Positions 53,666 to 61,291 of a DNA stretch of 64,000 nt are shown here, in pieces. The notes below the pieces were generated by a model. That model saw only the letters and a program-made list of their open reading frames with translations. It had not been told where the DNA came from and made no database searches. Each line of letters opens with the position of its first letter. The first letter of the stretch is position 1. The translations under genes and the position numbers were made by a program. The stretch comes from Marinobacter sp. MDS2 (GTDB lineage: Bacteria > Pseudomonadota > Gammaproteobacteria > Pseudomonadales > Oleiphilaceae), in NCBI RefSeq assembly GCF_030718085.1, contig NZ_JAVAJF010000003.1:225445-289444 (forward strand). The letters are read 5' to 3'.

Positions 53666-55328
53666 GCTCGGGCTCCAGAGTGGTTTCAGGTAAACGGGAT
53701 TTGCTTTGGTGGGCGGGCGGCCGTCCGATAGCCGATAGAAGCCCGAAAATGAACACCAATAGCATCAGCAACCATAAACCGGTGCCAGCGGCTGCGACTA
53801 CCTGATAGCTGCCCAGTTGTTGGTACAGCAACACCGGCAGGGTAGGCTGGCCGGGGCTTCCGAAGAGTGCGATTACCCCGAAATCCCCCATTGACAGTGC
53901 AATCCCATAGGCCAAACCCAGCGCCATCGGGCGTCGTAACAGGGGCCAATACATACGTCGCCAACGGTACCAGCCCAATATACCCAGCTGATCGGCCACG
54001 CGAAGCGAGTGGCGATCAAAACTGCTCAGGGGGCCGCGCAGTACCTGGATCACGAAGGGCAGGGCCATCAAGCTGTTGATCAAAGCAACCAGTACCCAAC
54101 CCTGTGCATGATTACCCAGGCCGGGGCGAAGCAGCAGAAAAAGCCCGGTGCCAAGTACGATGGGCGGTACAATTAGTGGCAGGTAGCCGGTGGTTGTGGG
54201 GATGCCTTTCAATAGCGGGTTCTTGGCCCGGTTAGCCGAGGCCAGAATCATTAATGCCACCGCAACCGATGCCAAACCGGCGGGCAAGGCAATCAGCAAG
54301 CTGCGCCCGGTAGCGGGTAACAGTTGTTTATAGATGGGCACGCCGGCATCGAGTGCCAACAGTGCCGGTAATCCACGGATGCCGATCGCCAATAAGGGTA
54401 GCAGCAAGAACAAGCTGAACAAGGCCAGTAAGGCTGCAGCCAGCAACGGTTGGGCACGCCAGGCTCTCAACGGCACAGCGTGAGAAACTTGCCGGTTGGG
54501 AAGAAGTGCGGATTCCACGCGCTGGCGAAACACCAACCACCACAAGCTACCGCAAATCAACAATTGAATGACCGCTAAAACGGCAGCCTGTGGGAAGTCG
54601 AACTCAAACCGCAGAGCCTGATAAATCGCCACTTCCAGTGTGGTGGCCGAGGGGCCTCCACCGAGAGTCATGATGATGGCAAAACTGGTAAAGCATAAGG
54701 TGAAGACCAAGGCGCTCAGCCCCGGTAACACGGCGCGCAGGGCTGGCCATTCAACCGAACGCCAGAGCCACCAGCCACGAAGCCCAAGTTGCGATGCTAT
54801 ACGGAGTCGCGCTGGCGAGATGGCTTCCAGCGATTGCAGCATCACTCGTGCGGCTAACGGCGCGTTAAAGAACACATGAGCGAGTAAAATGCCGTTCAGC
54901 CCATAAAGATTCCAGCCGTTTCCGGGCAACCATTCGTTCAACAAACCGGTAGCCCAGCCTTGCCGGCCATACACGCCAATAATGCCTGAAACCGCAACGA
55001 TGGTCGGCAGTACAAGGCTGAGTTCCATCACCCGAAGTAACGCCGAACGGCCCGGAAAACGCCGGTACCTTGCCAAGGCTCGGGCTATGGGGAGCGCCAG
55101 TGCCAGGCTAAGCAAAACCGACAAGGTCGCCTGCCAAACCGTAAACCACACCACACCCCGCAAATAACGGCTGTTGAGAACCGTTGAGAGGTCAAGGCCG
55201 CCTGCGGTCAACACCATACTGCCAAGACCAAGGGCAACCAGTATCAACAAAGCCAACCCGATTAGCTGACCCGGGATGAGCTGCCATCCCGGGTGGCTGA
55301 AGGGCGCTTTCGTGGGTGTGGAGTGCAT
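53658..55328 (-). CDS. thiP: Thiamine ABC transporter permease
   Basis: ThiP is a double-length permease of 556 residues with about twelve hydrophobic helices. The two halves each carry a binding-protein-dependent transport domain with an EAA-like loop (e.g. SLEAISPARLRIASQLG near residue 170, and SLRVADQLGILGWYRWRRMY near 450). The length and duplicated architecture match ThiP. It lies 4 bases after thiB and overlaps thiQ. It moves thiamine, TMP and TPP in other bacteria. Confidence 0.94.
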   Translation of the reverse strand: MHSTPTKAPFSHPGWQLIPGQLIGLALLILVALGLGSMVLTAGGLDLSTVLNSRYLRGVVWFTVWQATLSVLLSLALALPIARALARYRRFPGRSALLRVMELSLVLPTIVAVSGIIGVYGRQGWATGLLNEWLPGNGWNLYGLNGILLAHVFFNAPLAARVMLQSLEAISPARLRIASQLGLRGWWLWRSVEWPALRAVLPGLSALVFTLCFTSFAIIMTLGGGPSATTLEVAIYQALRFEFDFPQAAVLAVIQLLICGSLWWLVFRQRVESALLPNRQVSHAVPLRAWRAQPLLAAALLALFSLFLLLPLLAIGIRGLPALLALDAGVPIYKQLLPATGRSLLIALPAGLASVAVALMILASANRAKNPLLKGIPTTTGYLPLIVPPIVLGTGLFLLLRPGLGNHAQGWVLVALINSLMALPFVIQVLRGPLSSFDRHSLRVADQLGILGWYRWRRMYWPLLRRPMALGLAYGIALSMGDFGVIALFGSPGQPTLPVLLYQQLGSYQVVAAAGTGLWLLMLLVFIFGLLSAIGRPPAHQSKSRLPETTLEPEHA

Positions 55329-55332
55329 AGGG

Positions 55333-56337
55333 TTATCGGGTCATCGCATCCAGCCAGTTGTTAACGAGCTGGCGGCGTTGCCCGGCAACCTCTGCAGGGG
55401 GAAGGAAAAAAGTGTGTTCAGGGGTAATCAGCCGGTCGAAAACACTGGGTAGATCGTCGCCCAGATCAATGGCCGGGTACATGACGTTCTTGAGCGGGAT
55501 GTGCGTTTGAAACTCCGGGGTCAACATGAAATCCAGAAAACTCCGCGCCAGCGTTTTCTGATCGGAAGACTCAACCAGCGCTGCCACTTCGACTTGCAGG
55601 TAGTGACCTTCGTCAAATTGAACGGCTTGGTAACGGTCGGTCTTATCCACCGCCATGTGATAGGCGGGCGAAGTGCTGTACGAGAGAATCATCGGGGCTT
55701 CGCCGTTCATGAACAGCGAGAAGTAGCCATCGCTCCAGCTTTGAGTGGTGGCCAGAACCTTGTCATTCAACTGCGCCCACTTGGCAGAGGCTTCCTCGCC
55801 GTAGACGGAATGCATCCACAGTAACAGGCCGAGCCCCGGGGTGCTGGTGCGGGGGTCCTGAATAATGATCTTCAGATCATCGGGTGCGTTGATGAGTTCT
55901 TCAAAGCTGGTGGGCGGTTCGGGCAGCTGTTGGGTGTCGTACACAAACGCAAAGTAACCCCAGTCATAAGGGATGAAGTGGGCGTCGTCCCAGTCGATAG
56001 GCAAGTCCAGTGCTTCTAAAGACCGCCCGTGCTCACCTATAAGGCCGGTTCGAAGAGCGGTTTCCATGGTGGCGGTATCCAGCCCCAGAACCAGATCGGC
56101 CGGAGTTGAAGCACCTTCCAATCGCAGCCTTTGCAAAATATCACCACCGCTGTTCAGTACCGTGTAATTGAGCGTGCAGTCACATTGCTTCTCGAAAGCC
56201 TCTTTAACGCCGGGCCCGGGGCCCCATTCAGCCGCGAACGACGGATGGGTATACACGTTTAAAACAGTACGGTCGGCGGAGTGCGCGGCCAAAGGCAAGG
56301 TCATGGCCAGCAGCAAAAGGGATAGGCGATAAAACAT
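55333..56337 (-). CDS. thiB: Thiamine-binding periplasmic protein
   Basis: ThiB binds thiamine, TMP and TPP in the periplasm and hands them to ThiPQ. It has 334 residues with a signal peptide (LSLLLLAMTLPLAAHSA, cleavage near residue 21). Motifs LNVYTHPSFAAEWGPG and VLGLDTATM, with YDWGYFAFVYD further on, are typical of the ThiB/TbpA branch of iron/thiamine-binding proteins. The ATG at 56337 is preferred because aagga lies 8 bases before it; the ATG at 56346 is too close to that site. It opens thiBPQ, downstream of a TPP riboswitch. Confidence 0.94.
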   Translation of the reverse strand: MFYRLSLLLLAMTLPLAAHSADRTVLNVYTHPSFAAEWGPGPGVKEAFEKQCDCTLNYTVLNSGGDILQRLRLEGASTPADLVLGLDTATMETALRTGLIGEHGRSLEALDLPIDWDDAHFIPYDWGYFAFVYDTQQLPEPPTSFEELINAPDDLKIIIQDPRTSTPGLGLLLWMHSVYGEEASAKWAQLNDKVLATTQSWSDGYFSLFMNGEAPMILSYSTSPAYHMAVDKTDRYQAVQFDEGHYLQVEVAALVESSDQKTLARSFLDFMLTPEFQTHIPLKNVMYPAIDLGDDLPSVFDRLITPEHTFFLPPAEVAGQRRQLVNNWLDAMTR

Positions 56338-56339
56338 AT

Positions 56340-56370
56340 GCGGCATCCTTATAAGAGGGGGCCATGCCGC
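56340..56370 (-). promoter_or_regulatory. Hairpin covering the thiB ribosome binding site
   Basis: In the RNA gcggcat (56370-56364) can pair with atgccgc (56346-56340), and ccu upstream can pair with agg of the aagga site. The ribosome binding site and the spacer before the ATG would be masked. This suggests that the riboswitch acts on translation. Confidence 0.55.
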
Positions 56371-56392
56371 GGCGCACACTGTGATGTTCAGC

Positions 56393-56479
56393 GTGACTCA
56401 ATTCCTTCGTCGGCATTATCCGTGTCAGGTTCCGCGGGTGTGGTCTCAGCCCTTTAACGAGGGCACCCCGTTGAGTTAC
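56393..56479 (-). ncRNA. TPP riboswitch (THI element)
   Basis: On the minus strand the conserved THI-box sequences appear in order: GGGGTGCC (56469-56462), GGCTGAGA, ACCC, ACCTGA and GGATAATGCC, then GAAGGAA. The P1 stem is formed by gtaactcaa and ttgagtcac (56479-56471 with 56401-56393, one mismatch). Together with the thiamine transporter downstream this is a confident call. TPP binding should lower thiBPQ expression. Confidence 0.95.
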
Positions 56480-56483
56480 CGGG

Positions 56484-56511
56484 ATTCTACCATGGCGCCG
56501 GGGCAGGACAA
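56484..56511 (-). promoter_or_regulatory. Sigma-70 promoter of thiBPQ
   Basis: On the minus strand TTGTCC (56511-56506), a 16-base spacer and TAGAAT (56489-56484) lie immediately upstream of the riboswitch. Transcription would start within a few bases of P1. Confidence 0.6.
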
Positions 56512-56638
56512 ATTCGAGGTGTTTGTAGGCTAAAGGTTAAAAAATGTACGGAAACACGAAAGTCTAAAAGTTCGCTGTTAGAATGAGGCACTTTTCAGCC
56601 AGCTACAAAGCTATTCCAACTTTTGAGGTTATGTGCGT

Positions 56639-57370
56639 ATGTCTTTGCACACCAAACGACGCCCTTTTACATGGTTATCGGGCTTGGCATTACTTGTGTC
56701 GTTTTCCGTACAAGCGAATGCCTCATCCTTTGATAAAGCTCTGCTCGATAAGTTGGGAGAGTCTGCACCTTACTTGAACCCCGAGGTGTTGGGCGCAGCG
56801 TATAAAGCAACCCAGTGCGCGGTGAACAATGGCGTTGCCATGCCCGAGCGGCTGGCGGTGATTGATTTTTCATTGCCATCCAGTGAAGAGCGTATGTGGA
56901 TCTTCGATCTGAGCAAGGGCGATTTGTTGCTCAGGGATTTGGTTGCGCATGGAAAGAATTCCGGAAATTTGGAAGCCAGCGCCTTCTCGAACATCGAAGG
57001 CAGCCACCAGTCCAGCATCGGTTTGTTCAAAGGCAACGAAAGCTACAGTGGAACCCATGGTTACGCGCTGAGACTGGACGGATTGGAGCCTGGGGTAAAC
57101 GACCTGGCCCGCCAAAGAGCCATTGTGATTCATGGCGCAGATTACGTTAGCCCCGATTGGGTGGCAGACTATGGGCGGATTGGCCGCAGCCACGGCTGCC
57201 CGGCAGTAGACCGAAAAGTGATTCGCTCAGTTGTTGATAATCTGAAGGGAGGGCAGCTGGTATTCACCTACTATCCGGATCAGGAGTGGCTTCAGAGTTC
57301 CAGCTTCCTGAATTGCGATGCCCCCGCCCAAGTGGCCGAAGCCACTCCGGCGCAGGGTAATAACTCGTAA
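56639..57370 (+). CDS. Periplasmic murein L,D-transpeptidase-like protein
   Basis: An exported protein of 243 residues with a signal peptide (WLSGLALLVSFSVQANA). The catalytic core resembles the YkuD-like L,D-transpeptidase family (PF13645 type): SGTHGYALRLDG, then IVIHGADYV, and the active-site histidine and cysteine in GRSHGCPAV (H185, C187). Such enzymes cross-link or modify peptidoglycan, but members of this branch are poorly studied. The ATG at 56639 is preferred over a GTG at 56633 because of spacing from gagg. It converges on the START-domain gene. Confidence 0.83.
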   Translation: MSLHTKRRPFTWLSGLALLVSFSVQANASSFDKALLDKLGESAPYLNPEVLGAAYKATQCAVNNGVAMPERLAVIDFSLPSSEERMWIFDLSKGDLLLRDLVAHGKNSGNLEASAFSNIEGSHQSSIGLFKGNESYSGTHGYALRLDGLEPGVNDLARQRAIVIHGADYVSPDWVADYGRIGRSHGCPAVDRKVIRSVVDNLKGGQLVFTYYPDQEWLQSSSFLNCDAPAQVAEATPAQGNNS

Positions 57371-57384
57371 GCCAACGAGCGTTC

Positions 57385-58089
57385 TTAGGAACCCAGCGTT
57401 GAGAAGCGCAGATTGTGCTTCTCAACTAATTCGGTTGGCACGTTCTCATCGCTGTAGTCTCTGAACGGCTCCTTGTTCATCATCTTCTGAAGACCTTCCA
57501 AAGTTCGAATGGGCGCATCGGTAGCGACCATGTTGGCAATCCATGCCGGAACCAGCCCACCCGGATCTACCTGCGTCGTGAACGTAATGCGTGTCCAGCC
57601 GTCTGCCAATGGCTCAAGGTAAAAACTGTTGTTCAGCATTGGAATGCGAACATAGTCAGATTGCTCCGGCGCGGCATGAGGCTGACCAATCGATTGAACA
57701 GTGACAGGGCCATCCACTTCGTCCTGGTTGAATGAAGACTTCATGACAAGGTCACGGTCTGAGGCCGGCCATACGCCATCAAACATCATCCAAAGAAACT
57801 TCTCGCCGTCATCCGCGTGATGGTAACGAGCTTCTTGGCAGTTGTAGATCCATTGTTGGCACAGGGAAATGTCGTTTATGACCGACATCGCTGAGAATAT
57901 GGAATGCTGAGTTTCCACCACACCGCGGAATTGCTTGATAGGAGAGTTTTCTGCATCACGAACATAGGTTGTAATGTCGGAACGCTTTGCTCCCTGTTGT
58001 TTGACGACCCAGTCAGAGGCAAGGGTGGGACTCACACTGAACAGCGTTAGAGTGAGAAAAACCAGGGTCGAAAAATTGAAATGTCGCAT
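57385..58089 (-). CDS. START-domain protein, exported
   Basis: A protein of about 234 residues with a signal peptide (LVFLTLTLFSVSPTLA) followed by a START/Bet v 1-like lipid-binding domain, supported by FDGVWPASDRDLVMKSSF, VRIPMLNNSFYLEPL and WTRITFTTQVDPGGLVP. The domain binds hydrophobic ligands in other proteins, often lipids or sterols; no ligand can be inferred here. An ATG at 58089 is used; GTG and TTG codons up to 58098 are alternatives. It converges on the transpeptidase gene. Confidence 0.82.
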   Translation of the reverse strand: MRHFNFSTLVFLTLTLFSVSPTLASDWVVKQQGAKRSDITTYVRDAENSPIKQFRGVVETQHSIFSAMSVINDISLCQQWIYNCQEARYHHADDGEKFLWMMFDGVWPASDRDLVMKSSFNQDEVDGPVTVQSIGQPHAAPEQSDYVRIPMLNNSFYLEPLADGWTRITFTTQVDPGGLVPAWIANMVATDAPIRTLEGLQKMMNKEPFRDYSDENVPTELVEKHNLRFSTLGS

Positions 58090-58264
58090 GGTCAACACAA
58101 GCCTTTAATGGAACGAACTATCGATAGGCGGCGATTCTCGGGGATGAGTCAGGCTGAATCTATGGCGCGAATGACTTCGCTGTGGAGATGAACGGCAAAG
58201 AATCGTCTCGTTTGGCTAAAAAATGCCCAAAACATGCTAAAAAACAAAAGGTTGAAAAAAGTTG

Positions 58265-58292
58265 TTGACGGCGGCGAAGGAATCCGTAGAAT
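58265..58292 (+). promoter_or_regulatory. Promoter of the tRNA-Gly/tRNA-Cys unit
   Basis: TTGACG (58265-58270), 16 bases, then TAGAAT (58287-58292), followed by a GC-rich start region. The same spacing and -10 occur at the rRNA promoter in this window. The tRNA begins about 30 bases after the predicted start. Confidence 0.75.
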
Positions 58293-58330
58293 ACGCATCC
58301 GTTGACGAGGCAAAGCCTCTTAAACGAAGA

Positions 58331-58406
58331 GCGGGAATAGCTCAGTTGGTAGAGCACAACCTTGCCAAGGTTGGGGTCGCGAGTTCGAATCTCGTTTCCC
58401 GCTCCA
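58331..58406 (+). tRNA. tRNA-Gly (anticodon GCC)
   Basis: A 76-base cloverleaf with acceptor gcgggaa/ttcccgc, D arm with agctcagttggt, anticodon arm caacctt-GCC-aaggttg, T loop gttcgaatc and an encoded CCA end. It is followed 51 bases later by tRNA-Cys in the same orientation, and the two are likely processed from one transcript. Confidence 0.96.
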
Positions 58407-58457
58407 ATTTCCAAGTCTCTCACGCCCCCTGAGAGCAAAGCCCGAAAAGGCTTACCC

Positions 58458-58531
58458 GGCGCGGTGGCAGAGTGGTTATGCAGCGGACTGCAACTCCGTG
58501 TACGCCGGTTCGATTCCGACCCGCGCCTCCA
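58458..58531 (+). tRNA. tRNA-Cys (anticodon GCA)
   Basis: A 74-base cloverleaf: acceptor ggcgcgg/ccgcgcc, discriminator T and an encoded CCA end. The anticodon loop ctGCAac is closed by cgga/tccg, and the T loop is gttcgattc. A T-rich stretch (atttttatttttcg) follows, but no hairpin is seen next to it. Confidence 0.95.
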
Positions 58532-58600
58532 TTTTTATTTTTCGTCTTATATCGAGCAGAGTCTCGCCCTCTTAATCATCGCGGCGATAGCGAGATATCG

Positions 58601-58853
58601 ATCCTAACTATTCTTTTTTTGCTTTCCTGTACAGGTTGTTACCTTAACGTCACTTGGTCGTTACCAACGCCTTTGGTAGGTTGGAAATGCGCTATCGTTT
58701 ATCGGATCGTTTGATCCGGAGAGTGATCGTAGTTACGGAAAGAGCGCTCAGAGTGCTTGGGAGAATACCAAAGAAGCAACATCTTCAGCGTGGTATAACG
58801 TTAAACAAGGCGCTGAAAAGTTGGGTGACAAAGCCGAACAGGCTACTGAATAG
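58601..58853 (+). pseudogene. Remnant of a small lipoprotein gene (frame-broken)
   Basis: In one frame 58601-58711 reads ILTILFLLSCTGCYLNVTW, a lipoprotein-like signal with lipobox CTGC, but there is no in-frame ATG/GTG at its start. In another frame the sequence continues as SFDPESDRSYGKSAQSAW and later VKQGAEKLGDKAEQATE, an amphipathic, Ala/Lys/Glu-rich tail ending at TAG 58851-58853. A single-base indel between about 58680 and 58711 would join them. A hairpin terminator follows 16 bases later. This looks like a decayed gene or a sequencing frameshift. The tail resembles small coiled-coil, stress-type surface proteins only in composition. Confidence 0.45.
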
Positions 58854-58868
58854 CTGGCGCTCTAAGGA

Positions 58869-58889
58869 GAAGCACCCGCTGGGTGCTTC
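58869..58889. terminator. Hairpin after the small remnant gene
   Basis: A 9-bp stem gaagcaccc/gggtgcttc with a 3-base loop lies 16 bases beyond the TAG of the remnant gene and 38 bases beyond the stop of the convergent ABC ATPase gene. A short T-run (gcccctttg) follows on the plus strand, so it may end transcription from either side. Confidence 0.65.
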
Positions 58890-58926
58890 GCCCCTTTGAA
58901 TTGCCATGTACGAATGAGAGCTGGTG

Positions 58927-59673
58927 TTACACGGGGTTGGTGGCGAGTATCTTCTTGAGAAAATCCTGAGTTCGAGGGTCTTTCGGATTCTGGAATATCT
59001 CGCTGGGCGGTCCTTGTTCCACAATATGGCCACCATCGACAAAGATCACGCGATCAGCCACATCTCGGGCGAACGACATTTCATGGGTGACCACCAGCAT
59101 AGTCTGGCGCTCAGCAGCCAGCTGCTTCATTAGCCCCAGCACTTCTTCTACCCACTCGGGATCCAGAGATGAAGTGGGTTCATCAAACAGGATTACCTCT
59201 GCGCCCGCAGCCATGGCCCGCCCAATCGCAACTCGTTGCTGCTGGCCGCCAGACATAGATGCTGGATAGGCATCAGCTTTTTCCGCCAAACCGATTTTCC
59301 CCAGAATCTCGCGAGCCTTCTCATAAGCCTTTTCTTTCGGCCATTTATCGACAACCAACAGACGCTCGGCGATGTTTTGCAAGGCGGTCTTGTTGGCAAA
59401 CAGGGCGTAGTTCTGGAATACGAAGGCGGTTTGACGGCGCAGTGAAAGAATGTCGGCGCGGCTGGCCTGTTTTACATCGACCGTCAGGTCGCCAACGGTG
59501 ATGGTTCCGGCCGTTGGTTGTTCCAGAAAATTAATGCAGCGGAGCAGGGTGGATTTACCTGTGCCGGAAGGCCCAATGATCACAACAATCTCGCCTTTTT
59601 CAATGGTCAGGTCGATCTCGTCGAGTACGACTGTTTTGCCAAAATGCTTGCTCAGTGAGGCTAGTTTGATCAT
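58927..59673 (-). CDS. Polar amino acid ABC transporter ATP-binding protein
   Basis: The ATPase of a polar amino acid uptake system, 248 residues, the typical length. Walker A is [18 protein letters not shown], the signature [15 protein letters not shown], Walker [17 protein letters not shown]. These match the GlnQ/TcyN-type subfamily. The ATG overlaps the permease stop by four bases (ATGA). The third part of the operon, the binding protein, is 0.7 kb upstream. Confidence 0.93.
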   Translation of the reverse strand: MIKLASLSKHFGKTVVLDEIDLTIEKGEIVVIIGPSGTGKSTLLRCINFLEQPTAGTITVGDLTVDVKQASRADILSLRRQTAFVFQNYALFANKTALQNIAERLLVVDKWPKEKAYEKAREILGKIGLAEKADAYPASMSGGQQQRVAIGRAMAAGAEVILFDEPTSSLDPEWVEEVLGLMKQLAAERQTMLVVTHEMSFARDVADRVIFVDGGHIVEQGPPSEIFQNPKDPRTQDFLKKILATNPV

Positions 59674-60344
59674 CGGTTATAGGCCTTGTTCAGGCGTGAT
59701 TCTAGATAGGTTTGAAGCTTGGACAGAATTTCTACCACGATCCAGTACATGATGGCTGCGACGATGAACGCCTCGAAGTACAGGAAACTTCCGGCGGCTT
59801 CTTTTTGTGTCGCACCCATCAGTTCGGTAACGCCCAAAGTAAATGCGAGCGATGTTGCTTTAATCATGTCAATGAAATAATTCATCAACGTTGGTAGAGC
59901 TACTCGGGTAGCTTGCGGGAGCACGATTCTGCGCATCAGCTGACCGTTCGTCATGCCGATGGATAAGGCGGCTTCGGTTTGGCTGCGATCGACGCCTACA
60001 ATGGCGGCTCGAATGGATTCGGCCATGTAGGCTGCAAAGTGCATGGTAAGTCCCATGATGGTGGCGGTAATGCCATCGATGACGGTTAATGCACTGAACA
60101 GTTGTGGCAGCCCGTAGTAGAACAGGAACAGCTGCACCAATAACGGGGTGCCTCGAAAGAAGGAAATGAAGACGATCGTTAGCTGATTAAGGACCGGAAT
60201 GCGCAGTACCCGGACAACCGCAAACAGGCATGCGAGGATCAGCGCAAAGACCATCCCGATGCCTGCCAGCTGTAACGTGAGGGGGAGGTACCTGAGTAGT
60301 ACAGGTACCAAGCCAAGCATGTACTCGACGTTCAACACGTCCAT
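59670..60344 (-). CDS. Polar amino acid ABC transporter permease
   Basis: A HisM/GlnP-type permease of 224 residues with about five hydrophobic helices. The family motifs are visible: [20 protein letters not shown], and the EAA-loop-like [23 protein letters not shown]. It lies 25 bases downstream of the binding-protein gene and overlaps the ATPase gene. It probably works as a homodimer. Substrate is a polar amino acid, perhaps cystine or another sulfur amino acid by resemblance of the binding protein; that is inference. Confidence 0.92.
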   Translation of the reverse strand: MDVLNVEYMLGLVPVLLRYLPLTLQLAGIGMVFALILACLFAVVRVLRIPVLNQLTIVFISFFRGTPLLVQLFLFYYGLPQLFSALTVIDGITATIMGLTMHFAAYMAESIRAAIVGVDRSQTEAALSIGMTNGQLMRRIVLPQATRVALPTLMNYFIDMIKATSLAFTLGVTELMGATQKEAAGSFLYFEAFIVAAIMYWIVVEILSKLQTYLESRLNKAYNR

Positions 60345-60369
60345 ATAGTGTTAGTCCTCGGTAAGCCGC

Positions 60370-61125
60370 TCAAGGCTGAGTGATGTCGGTGCCGAACCAT
60401 TTTTCAGAAATGTTGGCCAGAGTGCCGTTTTCACGCAGGGTTGCCATAGCCTTGTTTACTTCGTCGCGGAGCGCGCGGCCGGCTTCATTGTCGTGGAAAG
60501 GGTAGGCGTTTTTGATTTGAGAGAAGGTGGGGCCTGCTAGTTCGAGGGGCAGGGGTTTTTCTTTAATAATCTGGCTGGCACTCACTCGATCCATCACGAA
60601 TGCATCGACACGCCCCAGTGCGGTGTCCCGCTCAAGATTGCTTTCATAGGTTTTGATGTTGATCTGGTCGGCGTAAGGAAGTTGCTCAAGGAGGTCTTCA
60701 AAATTAGATCCCAGGTTTACAGCAACCGTTTTCCCTTTGAGGTCTTCAACGGATCGCACTTCAGTGTTGCCTTTTTTGGTGACCACTTGCGCACCGTCAT
60801 AAACATAAGGATCGCTGAATACGTAGGCTTTCTTGCGCTCTTCGGTGATCGTTATCTGGTTAGCAACGGTGTCGATGCGTCCGGATTGCAACATGCCAAA
60901 CAGCCCGGAGAAGTTCGCCGTTTCGTACTGGATCTCACGCCCCATTTCTTTGCCCAAGGCGTTCATAACGTCAACTTCAAAACCCTTGAGTTCGTCTTGT
61001 TCAACGAAAGTGAAAGGGAAGTAGGAACCAGACATACCAACTCGTAAAGGGTCCTCTTGAGCCAACAAAGGCATGCTTACGACCAATGACATGGCCAATA
61101 ATAATTTAGGAAATAGCGTCTTCAT
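60370..61125 (-). CDS. Amino acid ABC transporter substrate-binding protein
   Basis: A periplasmic binding protein of 251 residues with a signal peptide (LLLAMSLVVSMPLLAQ). The N-terminal DPLRVGMSGSYFPFTFVEQD and RIDTVANQITITEERKKAYV are typical of family 3 amino-acid binding proteins, and the protein most resembles the FliY/TcyJ (cystine) branch. The ligand cannot be assigned from motifs alone. It heads the three-gene transporter operon on the minus strand. Confidence 0.92.
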   Translation of the reverse strand: MKTLFPKLLLAMSLVVSMPLLAQEDPLRVGMSGSYFPFTFVEQDELKGFEVDVMNALGKEMGREIQYETANFSGLFGMLQSGRIDTVANQITITEERKKAYVFSDPYVYDGAQVVTKKGNTEVRSVEDLKGKTVAVNLGSNFEDLLEQLPYADQINIKTYESNLERDTALGRVDAFVMDRVSASQIIKEKPLPLELAGPTFSQIKNAYPFHDNEAGRALRDEVNKAMATLRENGTLANISEKWFGTDITQP

Positions 61126-61291
61126 AAGACCTCCTTACGGCCCGCAAAGAATGGTTTCTACTCGCAATTGGTTATTAATAGTGGTTGGTGTGAACTTTAA
61201 CAGCTACATATCGGCTGGTACACCAAGGCAATTGCCACAATGGCGGGGCAAGGCGTCCGCTGAAAATGGATCGGGTATTCAGAACTCCACA

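Noticed and set aside
58160..58438. A minus-strand open frame with GNEIRTRDPNLG and YQLSYSR
   Set aside because: This is the reverse strand of tRNA-Gly, a well-known annotation artefact seen in many genomes.
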